Shown: positions 52,132 through 61,732 of the stretch, piece after piece
How positions within the stretch are numbered: position 1 is the first letter of the stretch
How the letters are laid out: the number at the start of each line of letters is the position of its first letter
Source: Schaalia dentiphila ATCC 17982
GTDB taxonomy: Bacteria; Actinomycetota; Actinomycetes; Actinomycetales; Actinomycetaceae
Length of the DNA stretch: 64,000 nt
Assembly: GCF_000154225.1 (NCBI RefSeq)
Contig: NZ_DS264586.1
Coordinates: 1,022,527 to 1,086,526 of the forward strand
Reading direction: 5' to 3'
Translations under genes and position numbers: made by a program
The notes under the pieces: generated by a model
What the model was told of the DNA's origin: nothing
What the model saw: only the letters and a program-made list of their open reading frames with translations
Database searches by the model: none

Positions 52132-52778
52132 GATCGCTCCTTCGATGGGAGGAACTTGGTGACGGGATCGAGGAAGCTGCCCCGCATCTGGGTGATGTTG
52201 GCGGGGGAGAGGGGGTGGTCCTCGGGCAGTTCCTCACTGTCGACGAGGCGCGGGGGGCCCACGAGGACGCCCTGCTGGTGCAGGGCCGTGTGCAGGTACT
52301 CGAAGACGCGGGCGAATGGGTCCTTGCCTGGGCGGGCACGCTGAATCGCTGTGTCCCAAGGGAAACACCACAGCTCAGTAGACGCCTGCTCGGCGCCCGG
52401 CATCGGGCGGGCGGCGACGATGATCGTCGTCTTGTTGAGGTGGCGCAGCTGCGCGCGCACCGCCTTCGACGTCAGGTAGACGGCGAGGCCTCCCAAGAAG
52501 AGGCCCGGGGCAATCTCGCCAAGCTCCAGGAAGGTGTCGTCGAAGCGTCTGCGCGAGGTCGTGACCTGCCCGGGCATGACTGTGACTTCTGTGCCCGACC
52601 AGCCGATGTCCGCGAAACGCTTGCATATCGTGGTTGACTCGCGCTTGATGCCGATGGCTCGCCAAAATGCCACGCAGCGCGCGACGGCCTCCGCCGGCGG
52701 ACACGACACGGTGTACACCGTCATGGGGCGCCTCTTCAGGAGGGAGTCCAACGGTAGGCGCGGGGGAGTGATATCCAT
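52128..52778 (-). CDS. Hypothetical protein, intact first gene of the decayed unit
   Basis: A 216-residue protein. ATG at 52778 follows AGGAG. It has an N-terminal TVYTVSCPPAEAVARCVAFW segment, a central hydrophobic stretch (about 92-107, APGLFLGGLAVYLTSKAV) that may be a single membrane helix, and a C-terminal VFEYLHTALHQQGVLVGPPR. The stop overlaps the next ORF start. Nothing is recognised. Tight coupling to broken ORFs suggests the whole unit is decaying. Confidence 0.7.
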   Translation of the reverse strand: MDITPPRLPLDSLLKRRPMTVYTVSCPPAEAVARCVAFWRAIGIKRESTTICKRFADIGWSGTEVTVMPGQVTTSRRRFDDTFLELGEIAPGLFLGGLAVYLTSKAVRAQLRHLNKTTIIVAARPMPGAEQASTELWCFPWDTAIQRARPGKDPFARVFEYLHTALHQQGVLVGPPRLVDSEELPEDHPLSPANITQMRGSFLDPVTKFLPSKERS

Positions 52779-52863
52779 CAGCACTCCTGGGGATCGGGGT
52801 AACGAGGCCAGGCTATCAGCGTGAGCGTCATCGCACGAAACCCGGAGACGATACGATGAGGCC

Positions 52864-53358
52864 ATGAGCGTCCTTGGAACCGTCATCGTTGGCATCGTCA
52901 TCCTCATCGGAGTGATCGGTGCGGTCGTACAGATCTGGCCCTCCGCACCCGTTGTCGGAGGCGCGATCCTCGTGTGGTCGTGGATGACCGGCACCCGCGC
53001 CGCGTGGATTATTTTCGCCATCGTGGCCGTCGTCCTCATTCTCGGCACCGTGCTCAAGTACGTGATCCCCGCCCGCGGCATGAACAAGGCGGGAATCCCC
53101 CAATCCACGCTCGTATGGGGCGCCGTCGGCGGCGTCGTCGGATGGTTCATCGGCCTGCCCCTTGGCCTCGTCCTGGGCATGGTCGCGGCGATTTTCCTCG
53201 TCGAATACCTGCGCAGCCGCGACACCGCCAGCGCGTGGACGGCCACCCTCCACGCCCTCAAGGCCTTCGGCTGGACGATCGCCATCGAGCTGATCGCCGC
53301 CCTCACGAGCGCCACCCTGTGGGGCGTCGGCGTCGCCCTGGTTGCCGCCGGAAACTGA
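52864..53358 (+). CDS. DUF456 family membrane protein
   Basis: A 164-residue protein with four to five hydrophobic segments and little else. GVIGAVVQIWPSAPVVGGAI and PLGLVLGMVAAIFLVEYLRS are the two halves of DUF456. Role unknown. TACGAT ends six bases before ATG 52864, again leaderless. It is divergent from the decayed unit. Confidence 0.9.
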   Translation: MSVLGTVIVGIVILIGVIGAVVQIWPSAPVVGGAILVWSWMTGTRAAWIIFAIVAVVLILGTVLKYVIPARGMNKAGIPQSTLVWGAVGGVVGWFIGLPLGLVLGMVAAIFLVEYLRSRDTASAWTATLHALKAFGWTIAIELIAALTSATLWGVGVALVAAGN

Positions 53359-53442
53359 CGCGACCAGCCAGGGCGCCCCGGCCTCGTCGTTCCTCCGGTA
53401 GGATGGGTCTGTTGCGCGCGCCCGCGTAACAGACCCAACTAA

Positions 53443-54735
<1,293 letters not shown>

Positions 54736-54754
54736 CGGTTTCTGAACGACAGTG

Positions 54755-54786
54755 GGGGCCGGTGCTGCAACGCAGCGCCGGCCCCG
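54755..54786 (+). terminator. purA terminator
   Basis: GGGGCCGGTGCTGC pairs with GCAGCGCCGGCCCC (54772-54785) with one mismatch; no T tract. Confidence 0.65.
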
Positions 54787-54821
54787 CTGTGTGTGGATAG
54801 TTGTTGTCCCGCATGGGTTCC

Positions 54822-55007
54822 GCACGTGGACCCGATGACCTGCACGTAAACCCCTTTATGCGCACGTAAACCCCTTTATGCGCACGTAAACCCCTCGACC
54901 TGCACGTGGGCAGGGCTGCCCAGGTGCATATCGTCGGGTTAACGTGTGGAGGAAGGGGCCCAGGTGCATATCGTCGGGTTAACGTGCGGGGGAAGGGGCC
55001 CACGTGA
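54822..55007. repeat. A array 4: perfect symmetric array (4 + dyad + 4)
   Basis: Left units of exactly 20 bp start at 54822, 54842, 54862 and 54882 (for example GCACGTAAACCCCTTTATGC). The dyad GCACGTGGGC-AGGGCT-GCCCAGGTGC is at 54902-54927. Right units start at 54928, 54948, 54968 and 54988 and alternate between ATATCGTCGGGTTAACGTGY and GGRGGAAGGGGCCCASGTGM types. The total is 80 + 26 + 80 bp. Confidence 0.85.
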
Positions 55008-55016
55008 ATACAAGTG

Positions 55017-55380
55017 AGTGCGCGGAAGTCACATGGTGGACAACGTGGATAACCGTGCCGTGAGGTGGTGGTGCGCAGGATGCGCGTCGGCGCGCGGAGA
55101 TGACGAGGCACGCCGAACCGAATGCGCCTGTCGGCGCGAAGGCCGCTCGTAGCGGCAGAGTTTGGAGCCCGGGGCATACCGGTCCGGCGTGCCCCACAAC
55201 TGTACGACCAGTCAACGCCCGCGCGCATCCCGTGGCGGCGTGCATCAACCCACACGGGGCGTGCGCCACAGGCCTCCCCTCATCGCCGAGGCCGTGGCAG
55301 CGTGAAGCGGGACTGACCCCCGGCCCCGTGCCCGGGAGAGCCGACTCGCGCGAGCGGCCCCTGCCTCGTGAGGTGCGCAC
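55017..55380. other. Gene-free interval
   Basis: Between array 4 and the membrane-protein start no frame has convincing codon use or similarity, and no tRNA or terminator is visible. It is GC-rich with several short palindromes only. Confidence 0.6.
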
Positions 55381-55401
55381 ATGTGGGACCATGGAAGCGT
55401 G

Positions 55402-56322
55402 ATGACATCGACCCCGCCCACGCGGCGCCGCACCGGCTCAGGCCGCGGACGTCGCCGCGACACTCTGGCCAACCGGCACGTGCCCACGATCATCGGTATT
55501 CTCACCGTCACCGTGCTGGCTGCGGCCACGATCGTTGCCTGGTGGCTGCCGGAGTCTCGTTGGAGCGTCGGACCCGTCGTCGCGGTCGCGTCCTTCCTGT
55601 TGGCTCTCGGCTGGCCGACGCTGGCGCGCCTGCACATGCCGTGGCTCGCGCAGGCGGTCCTCGCCCTGGGTGGTGCGCTGACCCCCTTGGGCGTTGCCTA
55701 CTGGAAGAACCTCGACATCGCCGTGCCGCTGACGGGTATCACGCTGGTCGCGCTGGTCGCCGCGACGATCCTGGACGCGCCCGCGCCGCGCGATCACTCC
55801 GTGGGGCGCACGAGTGAGCACTGGGGCTCCACGGCCCTGAGTGCGGCCCTCGCCTCGTCGGTGACCTGCCTCCTCATCGTCACCTCCGGCTCCATGTGGG
55901 TCTCTCTCACCGTCCACGAGCGCTGGTCGGGCATCGTTCCCATGGCGGCCCTGATCGCCGTCATCGGCGCGGCCTCCGCGCGCTTCGGGCGCAGCGCGAA
56001 AGTCGGCGTTGCCTTCGCGATGATCGCAGGCCTCGTCGCGGGTCTCGTGGTCGCCTCGATCGCCTGGTTCCTTGGGCAGACCTCGGACCTGCTGCCCGTC
56101 GTCTTCCCCTTCATCGCCAAGCGTTTCGGCGAATTCGCCGCCTTCCTGACCCTGGGTGGCGTCACCGGCTTCGGCGTCGGCTTCGCCGTCTCCGTCGTCG
56201 ACGCGCTGCTGGGAGAGCGCGCGTCCTCCGCCGAGCTCGCCAACATCCTGGGCCGCGGCGCCGCGAAGTTCCTCGTCGCCGCCCTGCCCGTGTACGCGAT
56301 GATCCGCATCGGCGGAATCTGA
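55402..56322 (+). CDS. Polytopic membrane protein
   Basis: A 306-residue protein: a basic N-terminus (TPPTRRRTGSGRGRRRDTLA) then about eight hydrophobic helices to the end. The segment FIAKRFGEFAAFLTLGGVTG and the terminal AAKFLVAALPVYAMIRIGGI are notable. Unknown in function, but proteins like this, next to nitrobindin-like and ygfZ genes, are common in Actinomyces. ATG 55402 is used; GTG at 55399 would fit a leaderless message behind GACCAT. Confidence 0.8.
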   Translation: MTSTPPTRRRTGSGRGRRRDTLANRHVPTIIGILTVTVLAAATIVAWWLPESRWSVGPVVAVASFLLALGWPTLARLHMPWLAQAVLALGGALTPLGVAYWKNLDIAVPLTGITLVALVAATILDAPAPRDHSVGRTSEHWGSTALSAALASSVTCLLIVTSGSMWVSLTVHERWSGIVPMAALIAVIGAASARFGRSAKVGVAFAMIAGLVAGLVVASIAWFLGQTSDLLPVVFPFIAKRFGEFAAFLTLGGVTGFGVGFAVSVVDALLGERASSAELANILGRGAAKFLVAALPVYAMIRIGGI

Positions 56323-56439
56323 GACCCCACGACGGCTGGACGACCGCATAGCCGGGCCCCGGCCTCGTCCCGTTCGCTTCCAGCTGCGCGCGCCCCTGCT
56401 CGTGCGGTGAGCGTCCACCCGAGGCGTTAGGCTGGAGGC

Positions 56440-57102
56440 ATGATGGTGATACCTGCTGACCTGCCCGCACTCGTCGCTCCCGTCGCGTGGATGCTTGGAA
56501 CCTGGGAGGGGTGGGGCATGTACGCCGCCCCCGCCGCCCCCGGCCAGGAAGAACCCACCGAGGATTCCCCCGTCATCGAGGAGATCCGCGGCGACGTCGT
56601 CGGCGAGCAGATGCGCCTGGTGACCCGCGTGTACGCGGGCGTCGCCTCCGAGCCGATCGATCCCACGTGGGACGCGGCGAAGGGCCTGTCCGCTATCAAG
56701 AAGGGCGACCTGATCAGCGAAGAGACCGTCTACGTCTCCGTCGCCCCCTCCGACGCGCCTCTGCCCCCGCCCGGCCAGTACAACTCCCGCGAATTCACGG
56801 CGACCTCCGCGTCCACCGAGGGCCACAGCGCGGTGTGGGACGGTGTGAGCGTCGGCCCGCGCGTGCAGATGGTCTCTGATGCAATCGCTCTCGGCGTGGG
56901 CGCCACCCGCGTCACGCACCTGGGCCGCATGTTCGGCCTGGTCGCGGGCGAGCTCATGTGGACGCAGGAGCGCACGCTCGACGGCGAGGATGAGGCCGAC
57001 GTCGAGATCTCCGGCCGCCTTATGCGCACCGCGCAGGCCTCCACCGAGTCCGGCGAGGTCATCGAAGGCATCGACGACACCCAGGACGGCTTCCTTGTCT
57101 GA
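56440..57102 (+). CDS. Nitrobindin-like haem-binding beta-barrel protein (FABP family)
   Basis: A 220-residue protein of the FABP-like THAP4/nitrobindin group. VAWMLGTWEGWGMYAAP is the GTWxGxG signature; YNSREFTATSAS, DAIALGVGATRVTHLGRMFG and LMWTQERTL follow. Nitrobindins bind ferric haem in a ten-strand barrel and react with nitric oxide or peroxynitrite. Two ATG codons begin it; TAGGCT ends six bases before the first. It overlaps ygfZ and so is coupled to a folate-dependent Fe-S factor. Confidence 0.87.
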   Translation: MMVIPADLPALVAPVAWMLGTWEGWGMYAAPAAPGQEEPTEDSPVIEEIRGDVVGEQMRLVTRVYAGVASEPIDPTWDAAKGLSAIKKGDLISEETVYVSVAPSDAPLPPPGQYNSREFTATSASTEGHSAVWDGVSVGPRVQMVSDAIALGVGATRVTHLGRMFGLVAGELMWTQERTLDGEDEADVEISGRLMRTAQASTESGEVIEGIDDTQDGFLV

Positions 57103-58264
57103 GTCTGCGTTCGATTCCGAGTTCGTTGACGAGGCCGTGGCATCCTTCGGTGCGACCCCGCACTTCGGGGACCCGTCGGGGGAGCAGTGGGCCCTTGAGG
57201 GTGGCCGCGCGCTGGTGCGCCGCCCGGACCTGGCCGTCATCTCTGTGTCGGGGGCCGATCGGCTGATGTGGGTGACGTCGCTTGCATCCCAGATCGTCAC
57301 CGACCTCGTCCCTGGCGTGAGCCGCGAGCTGCTGATCCTCTCGCCCGAGGGTCGCGTCGAGCACTGGGCCGGCGCCAGCGACGACGGGGAGACGCTGCAC
57401 CTGATCGTGGAGCGCTCGGACGTGTCGGAGTTTGTGGCGTTCCTCGAGTCGATGCGTTTTGCGCTGCGCGTCGCCGTCTCAGAGAGCGATGTCGTCGTGT
57501 TCTCCTCGGTCCGCGCGGGTGCGAATACGCCCGAGTCCGTGGCCGACCTGCCCGGACACGTGTGGACCTGGGAGGACCCGTGGCCCGGCGTCGTGGAAGG
57601 CGGGGCCGCCTACTTCCAGGGCGAGCGTCATCCCGGCGCGCGCACCCCGATGATGTTTCACGCTGTTTCACGCGAGGCCGCGGACGAGTTTGAGGCCGCG
57701 TGGCTGTCTGCGTGCCCCGAGGACGGCTCGCGCCGCCGCGCCGGATACCTGGCGTGGGAGGCCATGCGCGTCGCCGCGTGGAAGCCGCGCCTGGGTCGCG
57801 AGACCGACGCCCGCGCGATCCCGCCCGAGGTGGACTGGCTGCGAAGCGCCGTCCACACGACGAAGGGCTGCTACCGCGGGCAGGAGACCATTGCTCGCGT
57901 CCTGAACCTGGGCCGCCCCCCGCGCCGCCTTACCTACCTGCAGCTGGACGGTTCGCGCGGCGACCTACCCGCGCCCGGCACGCCCATCGAGGTGGGCGGA
58001 CGCCAGGTTGGCGTCATCACCTCCTCGGCCCGCCACGCGGACGAGGGGCCGGTCGCCCTTGCGCTGATCGCCCGGGCTGTGCCCGTGACGACCGTCTTCG
58101 ACATCGACGGCGTTGCCGCTGCCCAGGAGGAGATCGTGCCCGTTCACGGCAAGTCCTCCGTGTCCCCGGAGACCCGCCCGGGCGCCGACCTCTCGCGCGA
58201 GGCCGGCCAGCGCGGCGGTTCCACGGGCTTCGGCGGCCTCGGCTCGGCCCTGGGGTCGCGCTGA
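57095..58264 (+). CDS. ygfZ: YgfZ/GcvT family folate-binding protein
   Basis: A 389-residue relative of glycine-cleavage T protein that uses folate to help assemble or repair iron-sulfur clusters. The YgfZ signature KGCYRGQETIAR with its essential Cys is present near residue 260. AVISVSGADRLMWVTSLASQ is the N-terminal folate site region. TTG at 57095 is taken as start since it overlaps the upstream stop (TTGTCTGA) and homology begins there. The C-terminal 35 residues are Gly/Ser-rich. The stop overlaps the dtd start by one base. Confidence 0.9.
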   Translation: MSESAFDSEFVDEAVASFGATPHFGDPSGEQWALEGGRALVRRPDLAVISVSGADRLMWVTSLASQIVTDLVPGVSRELLILSPEGRVEHWAGASDDGETLHLIVERSDVSEFVAFLESMRFALRVAVSESDVVVFSSVRAGANTPESVADLPGHVWTWEDPWPGVVEGGAAYFQGERHPGARTPMMFHAVSREAADEFEAAWLSACPEDGSRRRAGYLAWEAMRVAAWKPRLGRETDARAIPPEVDWLRSAVHTTKGCYRGQETIARVLNLGRPPRRLTYLQLDGSRGDLPAPGTPIEVGGRQVGVITSSARHADEGPVALALIARAVPVTTVFDIDGVAAAQEEIVPVHGKSSVSPETRPGADLSREAGQRGGSTGFGGLGSALGSR

Positions 58265-58791
58265 TGCGCGCCGTCATCCAGCGTGCCACCTCGGGCGAGG
58301 TCCGCGTCGACGGCACCGTCGTCGGCCGCCTCGCCTTCGACAGCCTTGACGAATCCGGTGCGCGCCGCGAGACCGCGGCGTCCGGCGTTGGCGGGCAGGA
58401 CCCAGCAGTCCCGGCGGGGGAGAGCGGCTGCGAGAAGCGCCAGGGCCTTGTTGTCCTCCTGGGGGTCCAGCGTGGCGACGGTGCCGAGCAGGTGGCCACG
58501 GTGGCCCGCAAGATCGCCGAGCTGCGTATCCTCGACGGCGAGCTTTCGGCCGCCGACGCGGGCGCGCCGATCCTGGTGATCTCCCAGTTCACGCTGTACG
58601 GGGACACTCGCAAGGGGCGGCGCCCCTCGTGGGCACACGCCGCCCCCGGCGAGGAGGCTGAGTCCCTCGTCGACGCGGTGGTCGCCGACCTGCGAGGCCG
58701 GGGCCTGCACGTCGAAACCGGCCAGTTCGGGGCGATGATGGAGGTCTCGCTGGTCAACGACGGGCCGTTCACGGTCCTCGTCGAGGCCTAG
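58264..58791 (+). CDS. dtd: D-aminoacyl-tRNA deacylase with an internal insertion
   Basis: A 175-residue enzyme that hydrolyses D-amino acids from tRNA. RAVIQRATSGEVRVDGTVVG is the start; SQFTLYGDTRKGRRPSW and the Gly-cisPro motif NDGPFTVLVEA are conserved. Compared with the usual 145-150 residues there is an insertion of about 35 residues (27-61, Ala/Gly/Arg-rich) between VVGRLAF and GLVVLLGVQRGD, where other members continue directly. ATG overlaps ygfZ stop. Insertion probably forms a surface loop. Confidence 0.93.
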   Translation: MRAVIQRATSGEVRVDGTVVGRLAFDSLDESGARRETAASGVGGQDPAVPAGESGCEKRQGLVVLLGVQRGDGAEQVATVARKIAELRILDGELSAADAGAPILVISQFTLYGDTRKGRRPSWAHAAPGEEAESLVDAVVADLRGRGLHVETGQFGAMMEVSLVNDGPFTVLVEA

Positions 58792-59002
58792 CACCGTGTC
58801 CTAGGCCCCTGACAATCTCGCACGCATTTTCTGCGACAACTTTTCAAGCAACGAAACCGCATCGTTGAAATTGCAACGTTTCTGGACGGAATTGAACGTT
58901 TTGGACCATCGAATTGGGCGCGATTTGTGCAGCGGGGAGCACACATTGAGGGCCGCCCATGCGCCCAGGGCGAAAGCGCGCGCACGGCGCGGGAGCTTTT
59001 CG

Positions 59003-59060
59003 TAGGCTGTAACCAGTCAACTGGGACGGGCGTACGCCGAGCTCGGCGAAATGCCCGTCC
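59003..59060 (+). promoter_or_regulatory. clpC -10 box and leader hairpin
   Basis: TAGGCT (59003-59008) would start the RNA near 59015. The leader then folds: GGACGGGC (59024-59031) pairs with GCCCGTCC (59053-59060), enclosing GCCGAGCTCGGC. It ends ten bases before the GAGGAGAG ribosome site, so it may affect clpC translation. A CCAGTCAACTGG palindrome lies at 59013-59024. The 200 bases further upstream are A/T-richer with GAAAC/GTTTC repeats; no CIRCE element is seen. Confidence 0.45.
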
Positions 59061-59078
59061 TGTGAAATGAGGAGAGGC

Positions 59079-61547
59079 ATGTTCGAACGCTTTACCGACC
59101 GCGCTCGCCGGGTCGTCGTGCTCGCGCAGGACGAGGCCCGCGGTCTCAAGCACAACTACATCGGCACGGAGCACCTGCTGCTCGGGCTGATCTCCGAGGG
59201 TGAGGGCGTCGCAGCCAAGGCACTGGAGACGATGGAGATCAAGGGCGAGGCCGTCCGTGCCTCGGTCATTGAGATCATCGGCGAGGGTGAGAAGCCGGTC
59301 GAGGGCCACATCCCCTTCACCCCGCGCGCCAAGCGCGTCTTCGAGCTGAGCCTGCGCGAGGCCCTGCAGCTGGGCCACAACTACATCGGCACGGAGCACC
59401 TGCTGCTTGGCCTCCTCAAGGAGGGCGAGGGCGTGGCCGCCCAGGTCCTGACCAAGCAGGGTGCGGACCTGGCGCAGGTGCGTCAGACCGTCATCCAGAT
59501 GCTCAGTGGCTACCAGCGCGGCGACGACGAGGGCCGCGAGTCTGTCGGCGCGGGCGTGGGTGGCTCGGGTGGTCCCGAGCGCTCCAACTCCGCGATCCTC
59601 GAGCAGTTCGGCCGCAATCTGACGCAGGCCGCGCGCGAGAACAAGCTGGACCCCGTCATCGGCCGCCGAGTCGAGATGGAGCGCGTCATGCAGGTCCTCT
59701 CGCGCCGCACGAAGAACAACCCGGTCCTGATCGGTGAGCCCGGCGTCGGTAAGACCGCGGTCGTCGAGGGCCTCGCCCAGGCGATCGTGCACGGCGACGT
59801 GCCCGAGACGATCAAGGACAAGCAGATCTACAGCCTCGACATGGGGTCGCTGGTGGCGGGCTCGCGCTACCGTGGCGACTTCGAGGAGCGCCTGAAGAAG
59901 GTCCTCAAGGAGATCCGCACGCGCGGCGACATCATCCTGTTCATCGACGAGATCCACACCCTCGTGGGTGCTGGTGCCGCTGAGGGATCCATCGACGCCG
60001 CCCAGATGCTCAAGCCCATGCTGGCCCGCGGCGAGCTCCAGACGATCGGTGCGACCACGAACGACGAGTACCGCAAGTACATCGAGAAAGATGCTGCCCT
60101 TGAGCGTCGCTTCCAGCCGGTCAAGGTCGAGGAGCCCAGCGTCGATGAGACGGTCGAGATCCTGAAGGGTCTGCGCGACCGCTACGAGGCTCACCACCGG
60201 GTTATCATCACGGACGCCGCGATCCAGGCGGCCGCCGAGCTGGCGGATCGCTATATCTCAGATCGCTTCCTCCCGGATAAGGCTATCGACCTGGTCGACG
60301 AGGCCGGTGCGCGACTGCGCATTCGTCGTATGACTGCCCCGCCAGAGCTGCGCGAGATCGATGAGAAGATCGCCGAGGTGCGCCGCAACAAGGAGGCGGC
60401 TATCGATGATCAGGACTTCGAGAAGGCCGCGTCGCTGCGCGACGAGGAGTCGAAGCTGAACGAGGAGCGCAAGGCGAAGGAAGAGGCCTGGAAGGGCGGC
60501 GAATCCGACGAGATCGCCGAGGTCGGGGATCAGGAGATCGCCGAGGTCCTGGCCATGTCGACCGGTATCCCGGTCGTGCGTCTCACCCAGACCGAAACCG
60601 CGAAGCTACTCAAGATGGAAGACGAGCTGCACAAGCGCGTTATCGGCCAGGATGAGGCCGTCAAGGCGCTTGCCCAGTCGATCCGGCGTACGCGCTCGGG
60701 TCTGAAGGATCCGAACCGTCCCGGCGGCTCGTTTATCTTCGCCGGCCCGACCGGCGTTGGTAAGACTGAGCTGGCCAAGGCCCTCGCCGAGTTCCTTTTC
60801 GGCGACGAGGACGCCCTGATCCAGCTGGATATGTCGGAGTTCTCCGAGAAGCATACGGCCTCGCGCCTCTTCGGTGCTCCTCCGGGCTACGTTGGCTATG
60901 ACGAGGGGGGCCAGCTCACGGAGAAGGTTCGTCGTAAGCCGTTCTCGGTTGTCCTCTTCGACGAGGTCGAGAAGGCTCACCCGGACATCTTCAACTCGCT
61001 GCTTCAGATCCTGGAAGAGGGCCGCCTGACAGACTCGCAGGGTCGCAAGGTGGACTTCAAGAACACTGTCATCATCATGACGACGAACCTGGGTACCCGA
61101 GACATCAACAAGGGTGTCCTCACGGGCTTCCAGACCGCGGACAATTCGACGCACGACTACGGTCGTATGAAGTCGAAGGTTGCGGAGGAGCTCAAGCAGC
61201 ATTTCCGTCCCGAGTTCCTCAACCGTGTTGATGATACGATCGTGTTCCCGCCGCTGACCAAGCCGGAGATCTCTCGCATCGTGGATCTGATGATCGCCAA
61301 GCTGGCCAAGCGCATGGAGGCTCAGGATATGCGCCTGCAGTTGACCGACGAGGCGCGCGAGCTGCTTGCTGACGTGGGCTTCGACCCGGTCCTGGGTGCG
61401 CGTCCGCTGCGCCGCGCGATTCAGCGCGAGATCGAGGATGCACTGTCCGAGCGCATCCTCTTCGGAGAATTGCAACCTGGTCAGGTTGTCACCGTTGGTG
61501 TCACCGGAGAAGGAAAGGATCGCGCGTTCACCTTCAACGGGGAGTGA
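59079..61547 (+). CDS. clpC: ATP-dependent Clp protease ATPase subunit ClpC
   Basis: An 822-residue Hsp100 unfoldase that feeds ClpP. The N-domain has two repeats starting [20 protein letters not shown] and [21 protein letters not shown]-1 Walker A is [11 protein letters not shown] (about 219), Walker [10 protein letters not shown]. The UVR-type M domain includes [20 protein letters not shown]-2 has [12 protein letters not shown] (about 556) and [13 protein letters not shown]. The length fits ClpC rather than ClpB, which has a longer coiled coil. ATG at 59079 follows GAGGAGAG. A short N-terminal linker (Gly/Ser) lies near 155-170. Confidence 0.97.
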   Translation: MFERFTDRARRVVVLAQDEARGLKHNYIGTEHLLLGLISEGEGVAAKALETMEIKGEAVRASVIEIIGEGEKPVEGHIPFTPRAKRVFELSLREALQLGHNYIGTEHLLLGLLKEGEGVAAQVLTKQGADLAQVRQTVIQMLSGYQRGDDEGRESVGAGVGGSGGPERSNSAILEQFGRNLTQAARENKLDPVIGRRVEMERVMQVLSRRTKNNPVLIGEPGVGKTAVVEGLAQAIVHGDVPETIKDKQIYSLDMGSLVAGSRYRGDFEERLKKVLKEIRTRGDIILFIDEIHTLVGAGAAEGSIDAAQMLKPMLARGELQTIGATTNDEYRKYIEKDAALERRFQPVKVEEPSVDETVEILKGLRDRYEAHHRVIITDAAIQAAAELADRYISDRFLPDKAIDLVDEAGARLRIRRMTAPPELREIDEKIAEVRRNKEAAIDDQDFEKAASLRDEESKLNEERKAKEEAWKGGESDEIAEVGDQEIAEVLAMSTGIPVVRLTQTETAKLLKMEDELHKRVIGQDEAVKALAQSIRRTRSGLKDPNRPGGSFIFAGPTGVGKTELAKALAEFLFGDEDALIQLDMSEFSEKHTASRLFGAPPGYVGYDEGGQLTEKVRRKPFSVVLFDEVEKAHPDIFNSLLQILEEGRLTDSQGRKVDFKNTVIIMTTNLGTRDINKGVLTGFQTADNSTHDYGRMKSKVAEELKQHFRPEFLNRVDDTIVFPPLTKPEISRIVDLMIAKLAKRMEAQDMRLQLTDEARELLADVGFDPVLGARPLRRAIQREIEDALSERILFGELQPGQVVTVGVTGEGKDRAFTFNGE

Positions 61548-61586
61548 TTTACTCGCCAATTATTTGAAGCTGACAAAGTGCCTTTT

Positions 61587-61633
61587 CTAGAGGGCGGCCC
61601 TTCGTTCTGCGGCGAGCCGCCCTCTAGTTGTTA
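61587..61633 (+). terminator. clpC terminator
   Basis: CTAGAGGGCGGC (61587-61598) pairs with GCCGCCCTCTAG (61616-61627), followed by TTGTT. A 12-bp perfect stem. Confidence 0.85.
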
Positions 61634-61732
61634 AGTAATCCCGCCTCTGATAGATTCTGATTAACTATTAGGCTGGGTTGAAGTTGTGCCACACTATTGT
61701 GCGGGCACTACTCAGCAATCGGGAGAGGGTCA

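Noticed and set aside
58800..59078. CIRCE or HspR-type heat-shock operator before clpC
   Set aside because: No TTAGCACTC-N9-GAGTGCTAA or CTTGAGT-N7-ACTCAAG pattern is present.
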